From contig NZ_AXAJ01000004.1 in the NCBI RefSeq assembly GCF_000472445.1, positions 330,631 to 394,630 on the forward strand: a DNA stretch of 64,000 nt. Direction: 5' to 3'. This document shows positions 54,895 through 64,000 of this stretch, one piece after another. Position numbers and translations under genes: made by a program. The notes under the pieces were generated by a model. That model saw only the letters and a list, made by a program, of their open reading frames with translations, was not told the DNA's origin and made no database searches. Source of the stretch: Burkholderia sp. WSM2230 (GTDB lineage: Bacteria; Pseudomonadota; Gammaproteobacteria; Burkholderiales; Burkholderiaceae). Positions within the stretch are counted from its first letter, which is position 1. The number at the start of each line of letters is the position of its first letter.

Positions 54895-56568
54895 ATGGCA
54901 TACAACCGTCGTTCGAAGAACATCACGCAGGGCGTGGCCCGTTCGCCGAACCGCTCGATGTATTACGCGCTCGGCTATCAAAAGGAGGACTTCGACAAGC
55001 CGATGATCGGCATCGCGAACGGCCACTCGACCATCACGCCGTGCAACGCGGGCCTGCAGCGTCTGGCCGACGCCGCCGTCGCCGCGGTCAAGGGCGCGGA
55101 CGCGAATCCCCAGATCTTCGGCACGCCGACTATTTCGGACGGCATGTCCATGGGCACCGAAGGCATGAAGTACTCGCTGGTGTCACGCGAAGTGATCGCC
55201 GACTGTATCGAGACCTGCGTTCAGGGCCAATGGATGGACGGCGTGGTCGTGATTGGCGGCTGCGACAAGAACATGCCCGGCGGCATGATCGGCCTCGCGC
55301 GCATGAACGTGCCGGGCATCTACGTGTACGGCGGCACGATCCGTCCGGGCAACTGGAAAGGCGTCGATCTGACCATCGTGTCGTCGTTCGAGGCGGTCGG
55401 CGAATTCACGGCGGGCCGGATGTCGCAGGAAGATTTCGAAGGCGTCGAAAGGAACGCATGCCCGTCCACCGGTTCGTGCGGCGGCATGTACACGGCGAAC
55501 ACGATGAGCTCGTCGTTTGAGGCGCTCGGCATGTCGCTGCTGTATTCGTCGACGATGGCCAATCCGGACCAGGAAAAAGTCGACTCGGCCGCTGAATCGG
55601 CGCGCGTGCTTGTCGAAGCGGTCAAGAAAGATCTGAAGCCTCGCGACATCATCACGAAGAAGTCGATCGAAAACGCCGTCGCGCTGATCATGGCGACGGG
55701 CGGCTCGACGAACGCGGTGCTGCACTATCTGGCAATCGCGCACGCCGCCGAAGTGGAGTGGACCATCGAAGACTTCGAGCGCATGCGCAAGAAGGTGCCG
55801 GTGATCTGCAACCTGAAGCCGTCGGGCCAGTACGTCGCGACCGACCTGCACAAGGCGGGCGGCATTCCGCAGGTCATGAAGATTCTGCTCGACGCGGGGC
55901 TTTTGCACGGCGACTGCATCACCATCACCGGCAAGACGCTCGCCGAGGAACTGAAGGACGTGCCGGGCAAGCCGCGCGCGGATCAGCAGGTAATTTTCCC
56001 CATCGAGCAGGCGCTGTACAAGGAGGGCCACCTCGCGATCCTCAAGGGCAATCTCGCGGAAGACGGCGCCGTCGCGAAGATCACCGGGCTCAAGAACCCG
56101 GTCATTACCGGCCCGGCTCGCGTGTTCGACGACGAGCAAAGCGCGCTCGAAGCAATTCTGGCGGACAGGATCGTTGCCGGCGACGTCGTCGTATTGCGCT
56201 ATCTCGGGCCGAAGGGTGGTCCGGGCATGCCTGAAATGCTCGCGCCGACTTCGGCGATCATCGGCAAGGGGCTCGGCGAAAGCGTCGGCCTGATTACCGA
56301 CGGGCGCTTCTCGGGCGGCACGTGGGGCATGGTGGTCGGCCACGTGGCGCCGGAAGCGTTCGTCGGCGGCACGATCGCGCTGGTGCAGGAAGGCGACTCG
56401 ATCACCATCGACGCGCACAAGTTGCTGCTGCAACTGAATGTCGACCACGCCGAACTGCAGCGCCGCCGCGCCGCCTGGCAGCAGCCGAAGCCGCGTTACA
56501 CGCGCGGCGTGCTGGCGAAATACTCGGCGCTCGCGTTGCCGGCCAACAAGGGGGCGGTCACGGGCTGA
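54895..56568 (+). CDS. ilvD: Dihydroxy-acid dehydratase
   Basis: Fe-S enzyme that dehydrates dihydroxy acids to the 2-keto acids of valine, isoleucine and leucine synthesis. The 557-residue protein has [18 protein letters not shown], the cluster-binding Cys in [16 protein letters not shown] and [17 protein letters not shown], and the C-terminal [23 protein letters not shown]. Both cluster-related cysteine motifs and full length are intact. CTGGAG precedes the ATG. It is followed by a strong terminator. Confidence 0.96.
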   Translation: MAYNRRSKNITQGVARSPNRSMYYALGYQKEDFDKPMIGIANGHSTITPCNAGLQRLADAAVAAVKGADANPQIFGTPTISDGMSMGTEGMKYSLVSREVIADCIETCVQGQWMDGVVVIGGCDKNMPGGMIGLARMNVPGIYVYGGTIRPGNWKGVDLTIVSSFEAVGEFTAGRMSQEDFEGVERNACPSTGSCGGMYTANTMSSSFEALGMSLLYSSTMANPDQEKVDSAAESARVLVEAVKKDLKPRDIITKKSIENAVALIMATGGSTNAVLHYLAIAHAAEVEWTIEDFERMRKKVPVICNLKPSGQYVATDLHKAGGIPQVMKILLDAGLLHGDCITITGKTLAEELKDVPGKPRADQQVIFPIEQALYKEGHLAILKGNLAEDGAVAKITGLKNPVITGPARVFDDEQSALEAILADRIVAGDVVVLRYLGPKGGPGMPEMLAPTSAIIGKGLGESVGLITDGRFSGGTWGMVVGHVAPEAFVGGTIALVQEGDSITIDAHKLLLQLNVDHAELQRRRAAWQQPKPRYTRGVLAKYSALALPANKGAVTG

Positions 56569-56685
56569 GGCCGCTCGCGCGGCCTGCTTTGTGACCGGTG
56601 GGCGCGCGCGAAGCACGCGGCGGGGCTCGCGGTGACCCATGAAGCCCGGCAGGCACGATCGGGCGAAACGCCCTACGTAAAAGCG

Positions 56686-56723
56686 AAAGGGGCGCACGAA
56701 AAACCGTGCGCCCCTTTCCTTTT
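56686..56723 (+). terminator. Terminator after ilvD
   Basis: A 13-bp stem AAAGGGGCGCACG/CGTGCGCCCCTTT with an AAAAAC loop is followed by CCTTTT. The T tract overlaps the TATAAT of the next gene. Confidence 0.85.
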
Positions 56724-56728
56724 ATAAT
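56723..56728 (+). promoter_or_regulatory. -10 box of the cytochrome c gene
   Basis: A perfect TATAAT begins at the end of the ilvD terminator T tract, 43 nt before the cytochrome ATG. The -35 would fall inside the terminator hairpin. Confidence 0.5.
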
Positions 56729-56770
56729 GCTTGCACCACAAGTCGGGCAACTGCACCGGCGGAGACCAGA

Positions 56771-57112
56771 ATGAAATCAATGTCGTATGCGGTGCTTGCA
56801 GCGGCTGCCGTGTTCGCCGCCATGTCCATCGGCGTCAGCGCGAGTGCGCACGCCGAAGCGGCGACAGGACTCGCGCTTGCACAGCAGCAGAACTGCATGA
56901 GTTGTCACTCGGTGGCGCGGCCGTTCATGGGGCCGGCGCTGCACGATGTCGCCGCGCGATACTCGGGCCGCGAAGACGCCGCCACCTATCTGAAGCACAA
57001 GATTCTGGATGGCAGCGCGGGCGTGTGGGGCCAGGTGCCGATGCCCGCGAACACGCAGCTCACGCCTGAGCAGGCGGCCACATTGGCGAGCTGGGTGTTG
57101 ACGTTGAAGTAA
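56771..57112 (+). CDS. Small c-type cytochrome
   Basis: Periplasmic class I cytochrome c that carries electrons in respiration. The 113-residue precursor has a Sec signal of about 28 residues ending AHA. The heme site is C-M-S-C-H in QQQNCMSCHSV, and the axial Met lies in GQVPMPANTQL. It resembles cytochrome c551/c552 proteins. The partner oxidase or reductase is not in the window. Confidence 0.93.
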   Translation: MKSMSYAVLAAAAVFAAMSIGVSASAHAEAATGLALAQQQNCMSCHSVARPFMGPALHDVAARYSGREDAATYLKHKILDGSAGVWGQVPMPANTQLTPEQAATLASWVLTLK

Positions 57113-57223
57113 CGCGAGCGAGCCTGGATGCTCGCCGCTTGCGCTCGTCGCGAGTGTGTAGGTTGCGTGTGACCGGTGCTTGCAAAGGCGCGAGCCCAAT
57201 TCAATACGCGCCCCGCTGCACTA

Positions 57224-58039
57224 TCACGCGCCAGATGTTCGCCGTGCGACTTCCGCTTCAACTGCTTCGCGTACCCAGCCAGTCATTTCCTTTTCCAACG
57301 TCAACACCACTTCGCGCGTGATCTGATCGACAAGCCGGCTGGTGTGCTCCTGCACCGCGCTGCGACAGCGTTCTTCGACGACGGCGCGTCCATCGCCCGC
57401 CAGGAAAGTTGCGAAGCGTTCGCGTAGACGCCCGGCGATGAGTTCGGCATCGACGCCCGCAGTTGCCCGCTCGCTCCCGTCCTGCGTAATGTCCGGCGGC
57501 ACCGTAGCGCCTGCTTCGAGCGGCGGCGGCGGCTCCGTGCGATCGAACACGCCCGCCGATGCCGCAAGCACCTCGTCGTGTGCGTGCTCGGCTTCGGCTG
57601 CGCGATGGGCATCGTCGGAATGAATTTTCGGCTGAGCGCGAACCGCTGCGGGCTGCGGTGCAAGCACGGGTTCGGGAGCCAGCGTTTCTTCCGGCGAGAG
57701 AACCGGCTGCGGCGCGAGTTCGGGCTCGGCTTGCAAGCCGGACTCGTGAAGCCCCTCGGATTCGCGCAGCGGCATGTCGGCCGGAGCGGTGGCGGGCGAA
57801 GCGGCTTCAGTTGAAGGCTGCGCAGCGGCAGGCGCAGCGGCTACCGTTGAAGGCTGCGCAGCGGCAGGCGCGGTAGCTTCGGCCAAAGGCTGCGCAACGT
57901 CAGGCGCAGCAACGCCATCCGCGGGCTCTGCAACAGCCGGAGCCGCGCCACCGCTCTGCGGCTCGCGCTTTTGCGCCGCGTGGCCCGGCACTAGCACCTC
58001 TTGCAGGATAGGGATCGAGTTATCGTTGGGATCGGACAC
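57224..58039 (-). CDS. DUF2486 family protein
   Basis: A 271-residue protein of unknown function found in Burkholderia-type genomes. It has a short conserved start, SDPNDNSIPILQEVLVPG. A long Ala/Pro/Glu-rich disordered middle is partly encoded by 36-bp tandem repeats. A helical C-terminal region (about 185-271, AELIAGRLRERFATFL...EKEMTGWVREAVEAEV) may form a coiled coil. The GTG at 58039 has GGAGAG upstream. It lies downstream of pepA-holC on the same strand. Confidence 0.88.
   Translation of the reverse strand: MSDPNDNSIPILQEVLVPGHAAQKREPQSGGAAPAVAEPADGVAAPDVAQPLAEATAPAAAQPSTVAAAPAAAQPSTEAASPATAPADMPLRESEGLHESGLQAEPELAPQPVLSPEETLAPEPVLAPQPAAVRAQPKIHSDDAHRAAEAEHAHDEVLAASAGVFDRTEPPPPLEAGATVPPDITQDGSERATAGVDAELIAGRLRERFATFLAGDGRAVVEERCRSAVQEHTSRLVDQITREVVLTLEKEMTGWVREAVEAEVARRTSGA
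57810..57917 (+). repeat. 36-bp tandem repeat in the DUF2486 gene
   Basis: Three 36-nt units begin GTTGAAGGCTGCGCAGCGGC (the third diverged to GCCAAAGGCTGCGCAACG). They encode AAAQPS-type repeats in the disordered middle of the protein. Confidence 0.85.
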
Positions 58040-58142
58040 GTGCGCTCTCCGTGTTTGAGTCTTGGCGGAAGCAGGCCGCGTATGTGCTGAAGCGCCTGAA
58101 CAAAGACACGACGCAACGCACAACGCGACGCGGGACGAAGGC

Positions 58143-58559
58143 CTAGCCGCCCTGCTTGTAGTTGTTCAAAGCATAGCCGCGATCGCGATAGAAGCGATAG
58201 CGCTCGCGGCCGGCAATGAGTTCGTCGTGTGCGTTACCCACCACTTCAAGCAATCTTTCGAAGCGCGCGAACTGCGCGGGCACGCTCGCCCCCAGGTTGA
58301 GCAGCACCTGATGATGCGGAACGTCGTCGAGATTCGTGGCCAGCACGATCGGCGTTTGCGCGGCGAGCGGCGTGCCCGCCATGCAGTGCGGCACAAAGTC
58401 GAGCGCGGAAAACGTCCACAACTGTTCGTCGAACGCGCGCAGCCGCTCGGGCTCGGCCACGACGATGGTGGGCTGCCCCGCCTGGTACGCCTTGCGGGCG
58501 AGGCGGCACGCATACAGCAGCGAGTCGCCGACGTTCGAATGGAAGTCGATTCGAGTCAT
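58143..58559 (-). CDS. holC: DNA polymerase III chi subunit
   Basis: Clamp-loader accessory protein that contacts single-strand binding protein during replication. The 138-residue protein matches HolC: MTRIDFHSNVGDSLLYACRLARKAY, IVVAEPERLRAFDEQLWTF, DFVPHCMAGTPLA and the C-terminal RYRFYRDRGYALNNYKQGG. It sits 61 nt after pepA in the same direction, the usual pepA-holC pairing. Confidence 0.95.
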   Translation of the reverse strand: MTRIDFHSNVGDSLLYACRLARKAYQAGQPTIVVAEPERLRAFDEQLWTFSALDFVPHCMAGTPLAAQTPIVLATNLDDVPHHQVLLNLGASVPAQFARFERLLEVVGNAHDELIAGRERYRFYRDRGYALNNYKQGG

Positions 58560-58620
58560 CGGCGGCTCCGCTTTGCGCCTTGTGCCGGCACTGCGGCACG
58601 TGCGACGTTACTGCAATGCG

Positions 58621-60177
58621 TCATTGTGCGGGGCGGCCATCCGCGGGGCGGCCGTCCGCAGCCCGGCCGTCAGCGGCCCTGTCGATCAGGAACTGCGCGA
58701 GTAAGGGCACCGGCCGACCCGTCGCTCCCTTGGCTGCGCCGCTTTTCCAGGCCGTGCCGGCAATGTCCAGATGCGCCCACGGATACGCGTCGGTGAAGCG
58801 CGAAAGGAAGCACGCGGCCGTCACGCTGCCCGCCGGACGTCCGCCGATGTTGGCCAGATCCGCGAAGTTCGACTTCAACTGCTCCTGATACTCGTCGTCG
58901 AGCGGCAGGCGCCAGGCCGGGTCCGACGCCTCGCGCGACGCGTCGAGCAATTCGCCCGCGAGCGCGTCGTCTTTCGAAAAGAGGCCGCTGTTGTGATGGC
59001 CAAGCGCAATGATGCACGCGCCGGTGAGCGTGGCAATGTCGATTACCGCGGCCGGCTTGAAACGCTCCGCGTAGGTGAGCGCGTCGCACAAGATCAGGCG
59101 GCCCTCGGCGTCCGTGTTGAGCACTTCGATCGTCAGCCCCTTCATGCTGGTGACGATGTCGCCCGGCTTGGTGGCCGTGCCCGAGGGCATGTTCTCCACA
59201 GCCGGAATGATGCCGACCACGTTGATCTTCAGGCCCATTTCGGCGACCGCGCGCAGCGTGCCCAGCACCGAACCGGCGCCGCACATGTCGTACTTCATCT
59301 CGTCCATGCCTTCGCCCGGCTTGAGCGAAATGCCGCCCGTGTCGAACGTCACGCCCTTACCGACCAGCACGACCGGCGCGGCCTTCGCGGCGCCGCCGTG
59401 GTACTGCAGCACGATGAACTGCGCCGGCTCGACCGCACCCGCCGTGACCGACAGGAACGAGCCCATCTTGAGCGCTTCGCACTGCTTTTCGCCGAGCACC
59501 TCGACCTTCAGCTTCCAGTCTTTCGCGAGCTTCTTCGCGGTGTTCGCGAGATAGGTGGGCGTGCACACGTTGCTCGGCAGATTGCCGAGGTCGCGCGTCA
59601 GGTCCATGCCGTTGGCAAGCGCGGCGCCCTGCTTCGCGGCGAGCTTGGCGGCCTTCTCGTCGCCAGTATTCACGCTGAAGACAATGCGCTTCAATGCACG
59701 CGCCGAGTTATCCGGCTTGCTCTTCATCTGCGAAAACCTGTAGGTCAGTTCGCGCAACGCGAGAATCGCGGCGCGCACGCCCCAGTCGGCCGAACGCTCG
59801 AGGACAGGCAATTGGGCCAGCGTGAACGTGACTTGCACGACCTTGGTGGCGAGCAGCGCGCGCCATGCCGCGCGCACCGCTTCGCCGTAAGCTTTCTGGC
59901 TGAAAGCGTCCTGTTTGCCGAGCCCGACAAGCAGCACGCGCGATGCGCCGATACCCGAGACTTCATGCAGGAACAGCGTGGTGCCTGCTTTGCCGTCCAT
60001 GTCGCCCGCCTTGATGATGCGGGTCAGGAGGCCCTTGGTGGCCGCGTCAATCTCAAGTGCCGCGCCCGAGAGCGTTTGCGACTCGAACACGCCGATTACG
60101 ATGCAATCCGATTTCCCGGTGAGGAAACCGTTTGACGAGCCTTTGGTCCAATCACAGGCTTTTATGCTAAAGTCCAT
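58621..60177 (-). CDS. pepA: Cytosol aminopeptidase (leucyl aminopeptidase)
   Basis: Di-metal aminopeptidase of family M17, also able to bind DNA in E. coli. The 518-residue protein has an N-terminal alpha/beta domain. The catalytic half has [33 protein letters not shown] and [20 protein letters not shown], with the metal ligands Asp and Glu intact. The C-terminus carries an extra AADGR-type repeat tail encoded by 15-bp units. The ATG at 60177 follows GAGGA. It is divergent from lptF. Confidence 0.94.
   Translation of the reverse strand: MDFSIKACDWTKGSSNGFLTGKSDCIVIGVFESQTLSGAALEIDAATKGLLTRIIKAGDMDGKAGTTLFLHEVSGIGASRVLLVGLGKQDAFSQKAYGEAVRAAWRALLATKVVQVTFTLAQLPVLERSADWGVRAAILALRELTYRFSQMKSKPDNSARALKRIVFSVNTGDEKAAKLAAKQGAALANGMDLTRDLGNLPSNVCTPTYLANTAKKLAKDWKLKVEVLGEKQCEALKMGSFLSVTAGAVEPAQFIVLQYHGGAAKAAPVVLVGKGVTFDTGGISLKPGEGMDEMKYDMCGAGSVLGTLRAVAEMGLKINVVGIIPAVENMPSGTATKPGDIVTSMKGLTIEVLNTDAEGRLILCDALTYAERFKPAAVIDIATLTGACIIALGHHNSGLFSKDDALAGELLDASREASDPAWRLPLDDEYQEQLKSNFADLANIGGRPAGSVTAACFLSRFTDAYPWAHLDIAGTAWKSGAAKGATGRPVPLLAQFLIDRAADGRAADGRPADGRPAQ
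58628..58687 (+). repeat. 15-bp repeat at the 3' end of pepA
   Basis: Units GCGGGGCGGCCATCC, GCGGGGCGGCCGTCC and GCAGCCCGGCCGTCA, with a fourth diverged copy, encode the [10 protein letters not shown] tail of PepA. Confidence 0.75.
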
Positions 60178-60314
60178 CGCGCTTGTCCTCGGATAAAATC
60201 TGGGCTTAGGATGAAAGCCGCAATTATCCGCTATTTTTCCCGCGGCGGCTGCACCGGAGGCGTGACGGAAAGCAACCCGCGCGTCGCTGAGAGCGCCCCC
60301 TCTCGTCATCAATA

Positions 60315-61412
60315 ATGATCTTCGAACGCTCCCTCCAGCGCGAACTCGCGTATACGGCTGGTGCCGTGTTCATGGTTCTGCTCACGCTCGTGCTGACCAC
60401 GATGATGATCCGCATCGTCGGCTTTGCAGCGCAAGGCGAGATCGACCCGCGCGACGTGCTGGTCCTGATCGGCCTGACTGTGATCGGCTACCTCGCGATC
60501 ATGCTCGTCGCCACGCTGTTCGTGTCGATCCTGTTCGTGCTGACACGCTGGTACAAAGACTCCGAGATGGTCGTGTGGCTGTCCTCGGGTGTGAGCCTCA
60601 CGCAATTCATCAAGCCGATCGGCCTGTTCGCCACGCCGATCGTCATTCTCATCATGTTCTTCGTGTTCGTCGGCTGGCCGTGGTCGAACCAGCAAAGCAA
60701 GCTGATTCGCGCGCGTTTCCAGCAGCGCGACGAGGTGTCGTTGCTCGCCCCCGGACAGTTCCGCGAATCGGCGGCCAGCCATCGCGTGTTCTTCATCGAA
60801 AAGATGTCGCCCGACCAGGGCCACGTCGAGAACGTGTTCGTGACCAGCACGGAAAACGGCAAGGTCAACGTGGTGGTCTCGAAGAACGGTCATACCGAAA
60901 CGCACAAGAACGGCGACCGCTTCGTCGTGCTGGAAAATGGCCGGCGTTATGAAGGCGAACCGGGGCATCCGGATTTCCGCATCATGGAATTCGAGCGTTA
61001 CGGCGTCAGAATCGAGAGCCAGCCGGTTGTCAACACGCCCACCACCACCGGTACGCCCACGCTTACGCTGCTGCGCAATCCGACAAAGGAAAACCTCGCG
61101 GAATTCGCGTGGCGCGCGGGGCTGCCGCTCATCGCAATCAATCTGATGCTGCTCGCCATTCCGCTTGCGCATCAAAACCCGCGGCGCAGCCGCACCATCA
61201 ACCTCGTGATGGCCGTGCTGATCTATCTGACGTATTCGAATCTGCTGAATGTTGTGCAGTCGTGGATCGAGCAAGGCAAGATGTCGTTCGGCGTTGGTCT
61301 CGTGATTCTGCATGTGATCGTGGCCGGCATTGTCGCGTTCATCTTCTGGCTGCGCGTGCGCAACCGGCCGCTTTTCACGCGGGCCATGTTCAGCCGTGCG
61401 CAGGAGGCCTGA
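60315..61412 (+). CDS. lptF: LPS export permease LptF
   Basis: Transmembrane half of the LptB2FG exporter that pulls lipopolysaccharide out of the inner membrane. The 365-residue protein begins [20 protein letters not shown]. It has three N-terminal and three C-terminal helices around a periplasmic beta-jellyroll domain (about 125-255). LptF family sequence [22 protein letters not shown] is present. lptG follows after 3 nt. Confidence 0.96.
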   Translation: MIFERSLQRELAYTAGAVFMVLLTLVLTTMMIRIVGFAAQGEIDPRDVLVLIGLTVIGYLAIMLVATLFVSILFVLTRWYKDSEMVVWLSSGVSLTQFIKPIGLFATPIVILIMFFVFVGWPWSNQQSKLIRARFQQRDEVSLLAPGQFRESAASHRVFFIEKMSPDQGHVENVFVTSTENGKVNVVVSKNGHTETHKNGDRFVVLENGRRYEGEPGHPDFRIMEFERYGVRIESQPVVNTPTTTGTPTLTLLRNPTKENLAEFAWRAGLPLIAINLMLLAIPLAHQNPRRSRTINLVMAVLIYLTYSNLLNVVQSWIEQGKMSFGVGLVILHVIVAGIVAFIFWLRVRNRPLFTRAMFSRAQEA

Positions 61413-61415
61413 GCG

Positions 61416-62564
61416 ATGCGCATCTATGAAAGGTACTTTGCGCGTCAGATCTATCTCACGTTCATCTTCATTCTGTTCGCGTTCTCGGGTCTGTTCTTCT
61501 TCTTTGACCTGATCAACGAACTGAACTCGGTCGGCCACGGCAACTACAAATTCCAGTACGCGGTGCTGCGCGTCGCGCTGCAAACGCCGTCGCGTTTCTA
61601 CGAGATCATTCCGGTCGCCGCGTTGATCAGCGCGATCTACGTATTCGCGCAGATGGCGGCGAATTCCGAGTACACGATCTTTCGCGTGTCGGGACTCGCC
61701 ACCAATCAGGCGCTGCGCTCACTGCTGAAAATCGGCATTCCTCTGGTGTTTCTCACGTACCTGATCGGCGAAGTGGTCGGCCCGTACACAGATCAACTGT
61801 CCGAGCGCGTGCGTCTGGAGGCGCTGGGGTCGTCCGTGTCGAGCAACTTCCAGTCGGGCGTGTGGGTGAAGGACACGCTGACCGCGCGCGCCGACGGCGA
61901 GCAGGTCACGCGCTTCGTCAACGTCGGCGAACTGAAGCCGGACGCGACGATCAGCAATGTGCGGATCTATGAATTCGATTCCAAGTTCCGGCTCTCGAAC
62001 GTGCGCATCGCGCAGAGCGGGGTCTATCAGCCGCCCGGTCATTGGAAATTGACCGGCGTGACGGATACGCAGTTGATCGACGTGCCGCCTCCTGCGGGCA
62101 CGCCGGCCGATGCGCTGAACCCCGTGTATCGCGCGAAGCAGGTTGCGCTGCCCGAGTATTCGCTGCGCTCCGAGTTGACGCCGCAGATTCTGTCGGTGCT
62201 GCTGGTCTCGCCAGATCGCATGTCGATGTTCAACCTTTTCCGCTACATTCAGCATCTGACGGAGAACCATCAGGACACGCAGCGCTATGAGATCGCGCTC
62301 TGGCGCAAGCTGCTGTATCCGTTTGCCGTGTTCGTGATGCTGGTGCTTTCGCTGCCGTTTGCTTATCTGCATACGCGCGCTGGCGTGGTCGGCATGAAGG
62401 TGTTCGGCGGGATCATGCTCGGGATGAGCTTCCAGTTGTTCAATACGCTGTTCTCGCATATCGGCACATTGAACACGTGGCCCGCGCCGTTGACGGCAGC
62501 CACACCGGGACTGGTTTATCTGGTGCTGGGATTGGTCGGGCTGAAGTGGGTTGATCGCCATTAG
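61416..62564 (+). CDS. lptG: LPS export permease LptG
   Basis: Second transmembrane subunit of LptB2FG. The 382-residue protein begins MRIYERYFARQIYLTFIFIL with the coupling segment SEYTIFRVSGLATNQALRSLL. A periplasmic jellyroll and C-terminal helices follow, with GVVGMKVFGGIMLGMSFQLF. It is the tandem partner of lptF and is probably co-transcribed with cbiX, whose ribosome site overlaps its stop. Confidence 0.96.
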   Translation: MRIYERYFARQIYLTFIFILFAFSGLFFFFDLINELNSVGHGNYKFQYAVLRVALQTPSRFYEIIPVAALISAIYVFAQMAANSEYTIFRVSGLATNQALRSLLKIGIPLVFLTYLIGEVVGPYTDQLSERVRLEALGSSVSSNFQSGVWVKDTLTARADGEQVTRFVNVGELKPDATISNVRIYEFDSKFRLSNVRIAQSGVYQPPGHWKLTGVTDTQLIDVPPPAGTPADALNPVYRAKQVALPEYSLRSELTPQILSVLLVSPDRMSMFNLFRYIQHLTENHQDTQRYEIALWRKLLYPFAVFVMLVLSLPFAYLHTRAGVVGMKVFGGIMLGMSFQLFNTLFSHIGTLNTWPAPLTAATPGLVYLVLGLVGLKWVDRH

Positions 62565-62575
62565 GAGCCTTCGCA

Positions 62576-62956
62576 ATGGCTACGCATGGGTTGGTCCTGT
62601 TCGGGCACGGCGCACGAGATGTGCGTTGGCGTGAGCCGTTCGAACGGCTCGCGGAGAAGCTGCGCGCAGCGCGCGCTTCAGGCGGCGGCGATGGGCATGT
62701 ACGTCTGGCATTTCTCGAGTTGATGGAGCCGGATCTGCGAACGGCGGTCGGCCAGCTCGTGGCCGATGGGTGCGATGTGATTACCGTCGTGCCCGTGTTC
62801 TTCGGGCAAGGCGGGCATATCAGGAAGGATTTGCCTGAGCTGATTCAGCGCTGCCGCGAGGCACAGCCTTCTGTGGAAATTCGATGTGCTGTTGCTGTCG
62901 GTGAGGACGAGGCTGTGCTTGAGGCTGTCGCGGCTTATTGTTTGCGGCAGGTTTGA
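62576..62956 (+). CDS. cbiX: Sirohydrochlorin chelatase, small CbiX type
   Basis: Inserts cobalt or ferrous iron into sirohydrochlorin. The 126-residue protein is the short, homodimeric CbiX-S form. Both catalytic histidines are present, in LFGHGARDVRW and FFGQGGHIRKDLP, and LELMEPDLRTAV is also family sequence. AGGAG overlapping the lptG stop supports the start. With no corrin-ring genes in the window, a siroheme role is as likely as a cobalamin role. Confidence 0.92.
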   Translation: MATHGLVLFGHGARDVRWREPFERLAEKLRAARASGGGDGHVRLAFLELMEPDLRTAVGQLVADGCDVITVVPVFFGQGGHIRKDLPELIQRCREAQPSVEIRCAVAVGEDEAVLEAVAAYCLRQV

Positions 62957-63389
62957 GGCTAAGCCTTTCTTGATTTTCTGTTTTCGCGCGGTGCAAGTCG
63001 GTCTTTCCAGGCCCGTTGTTGCATTCGTTCTCTTTGGCTGAGCCGCGTCTCTGTCTTAGCGCGCCGTAGGTCTCCTATCAGTTGCAATTATCTCCATCGG
63101 ATTGCGCCCGGGCGTGGTTCGCCTTTGCCGTCGACCTGCGACGGCATGCGTTTTCCACAATTTGCATGTGCCGGGCATCGCTCGCGCATCTTCAGATTGT
63201 CCTCACACGCATTTAAGCCCTTTCCTCTTCCCGGCCAGCGGAAATCCGATTTCGCCGTCTCGCCTGATCGACTAGTCTGAGCGACGAGCTTGCCGGTCCG
63301 CGCGAATTGCATTTCGGGAACGAGATGATTCGTTTCCGCGCGTCGCCGGATTCTGCCGCGCCGACAAACCGATGAGAGGACAAGAAGCG
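62957..63389. other. Intergenic region between cbiX and vgrG
   Basis: This 433-nt stretch is less GC-rich than the flanks, with several T-rich runs. I see no gene, RNA or repeat that I can support. It presumably holds the vgrG promoter. Confidence 0.5.
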
Positions 63390-64000
63390 ATGAACGACCG
63401 GCTCGATGCCGCGGCAACGCGCAATGGAGGATGGGTGGACGCCGTCAGCGGGCGGCAGTCATATGCGCTTCACGTGACTGGGCCTGCAAACGGCCGCGCT
63501 TTGTCAGTGGTCTCGTTCAACGCTGTCGAGCGTCTTGGCGAGCCGTATCGTGTGACGGTGGAACTCACGCATCCCGAAGCGCTTTCACGCGCGGACTACC
63601 TCGGCCGCGATGCGAGCTTCACGATCGATCCCGCCGACGGCAGTCCGCCACGCGTGTTCGCCGGCTGCATCACGCGCTTCAGCAGGACGAAGACGACTAA
63701 AGACTTCACCGGCTACCGGATCGTGGTCGAAGCGCATATCGCGCGTTTGAGGCTTGCGCGCGCGAGCCGCATCTACCAGCAACAGAGCGCGCCGCAGATC
63801 ATCGAGGCGATCCTGCGCCGGCACGGCTTCAAGGGCCATCAGTTTTTATTCAAGCTGCGGCGGAAATATCCACAGCATCCCTTCCGTTTCCAGTATCAGA
63901 TGTCGGATCTTTCGTACATCCAGATGCTGATGCAGAAGGAAGGCATCTACTGCTATTTCGAGCAGGGCAAGCATGGCGACGTGATCGTGTTCGGGGATGA
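63390..64000 (+). CDS. vgrG: Type VI secretion VgrG/TssI spike protein (5' part)
   Basis: N-terminal portion of a type VI secretion tip protein; about 203 codons are visible and the frame runs off the right edge. The sequence shows the gp27-like start region RALSVVSFNAVERLGEPYRVTVEL, the FAGCITRF strand, and the conserved SAPQIIEAILRRHGF and YIQMLMQKEGIYCYFEQGKHGD segments. The ATG at 63390 is chosen by the normal VgrG spacing to LSVVSFN; no strong ribosome site is visible. No other T6SS gene is in the window, so it may be an orphan vgrG island. Confidence 0.93.
   Translation, partial: MNDRLDAAATRNGGWVDAVSGRQSYALHVTGPANGRALSVVSFNAVERLGEPYRVTVELTHPEALSRADYLGRDASFTIDPADGSPPRVFAGCITRFSRTKTTKDFTGYRIVVEAHIARLRLARASRIYQQQSAPQIIEAILRRHGFKGHQFLFKLRRKYPQHPFRFQYQMSDLSYIQMLMQKEGIYCYFEQGKHGDVIVFGD

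Noticed and set aside
63088..63417. 109-codon minus-strand frame before vgrG
   Set aside because: Overlaps the vgrG start, is Arg/Cys-mixed with no domain, and has no ribosome site.

Overview
The window looks like chromosome 1 of a Burkholderiaceae member, most likely Paraburkholderia or a close relative. The DNA is GC-rich, coding is dense on both strands, and the genes are housekeeping types with lineage markers: a glucokinase fused to an RpiR/HexR-type regulator, DUF3460 and DUF2486 proteins, a trxB next to ftsK, and a TamA/TamB pair. The genus is inferred from gene content and order; no 16S or other typing locus is present. I saw no insertion sequence, prophage, CRISPR array or tRNA.

Layout. 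1-7.2 kb: ftsK (runs off the left edge), trxB, an Smr-domain gene overlapping a UPF0126 membrane protein, a glutathione S-transferase and a LysR regulator. 7.2-16.4 kb: a glucose locus with two divergent arms. The left arm is an ABC sugar importer (binding protein, two permeases, ATPase). The right arm is zwf-pgl-glk/hexR, preceded by a near-perfect palindrome that is probably the operator of the fused HexR domain. 16.4-26.8 kb: a bestrophin-like channel, an Orn/Lys/Arg decarboxylase in tight operon with an LprI-like protein, dcd, a SodC-like lipoprotein that has lost most metal ligands, apbC/mrp, an OmpA-family lipoprotein, a 440-nt non-coding gap with a strong orphan terminator, and metG. 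26.9-37.4 kb: tamA-tamB, DUF3460, scpA, panC, panD, an orphan ParA ATPase and a thioesterase.

37.5-49.9 kb is a cobalamin late-assembly and uptake island. It holds cobQ alone; a rightward operon cobU-cbiB-cobD-btuF; and a convergent leftward operon btuB-btuC-btuD-cobT-cobS-cobC headed by a clear cobalamin riboswitch. No corrin-ring genes are present here, so the island imports B12 or cobinamide and finishes the nucleotide loop. 50.1-63 kb: a coiled-coil gene plus zapA, 6S RNA with promoter and terminator, an EVE-domain gene, a SIMPL-domain protein, lgt, a LysR regulator divergent from ilvD, a cytochrome c, DUF2486, holC and pepA (leftward), lptF-lptG and cbiX (rightward). The right edge cuts through a vgrG (type VI secretion spike).

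The main unusual signals are short in-frame tandem repeats in several unrelated genes (cobQ, tamB, DUF2486, pepA) and a 5-bp satellite in the cobQ/cobU promoter gap; the metal-site-degenerate SodC; a terminator hairpin directly against the decarboxylase ribosome binding site; an intercistronic stem-loop in the sugar importer operon; a possible sRNA upstream of metG; and a repeat-bearing extension in the cobalamin riboswitch. I did not find a clearly new multi-gene defence or secretion system.
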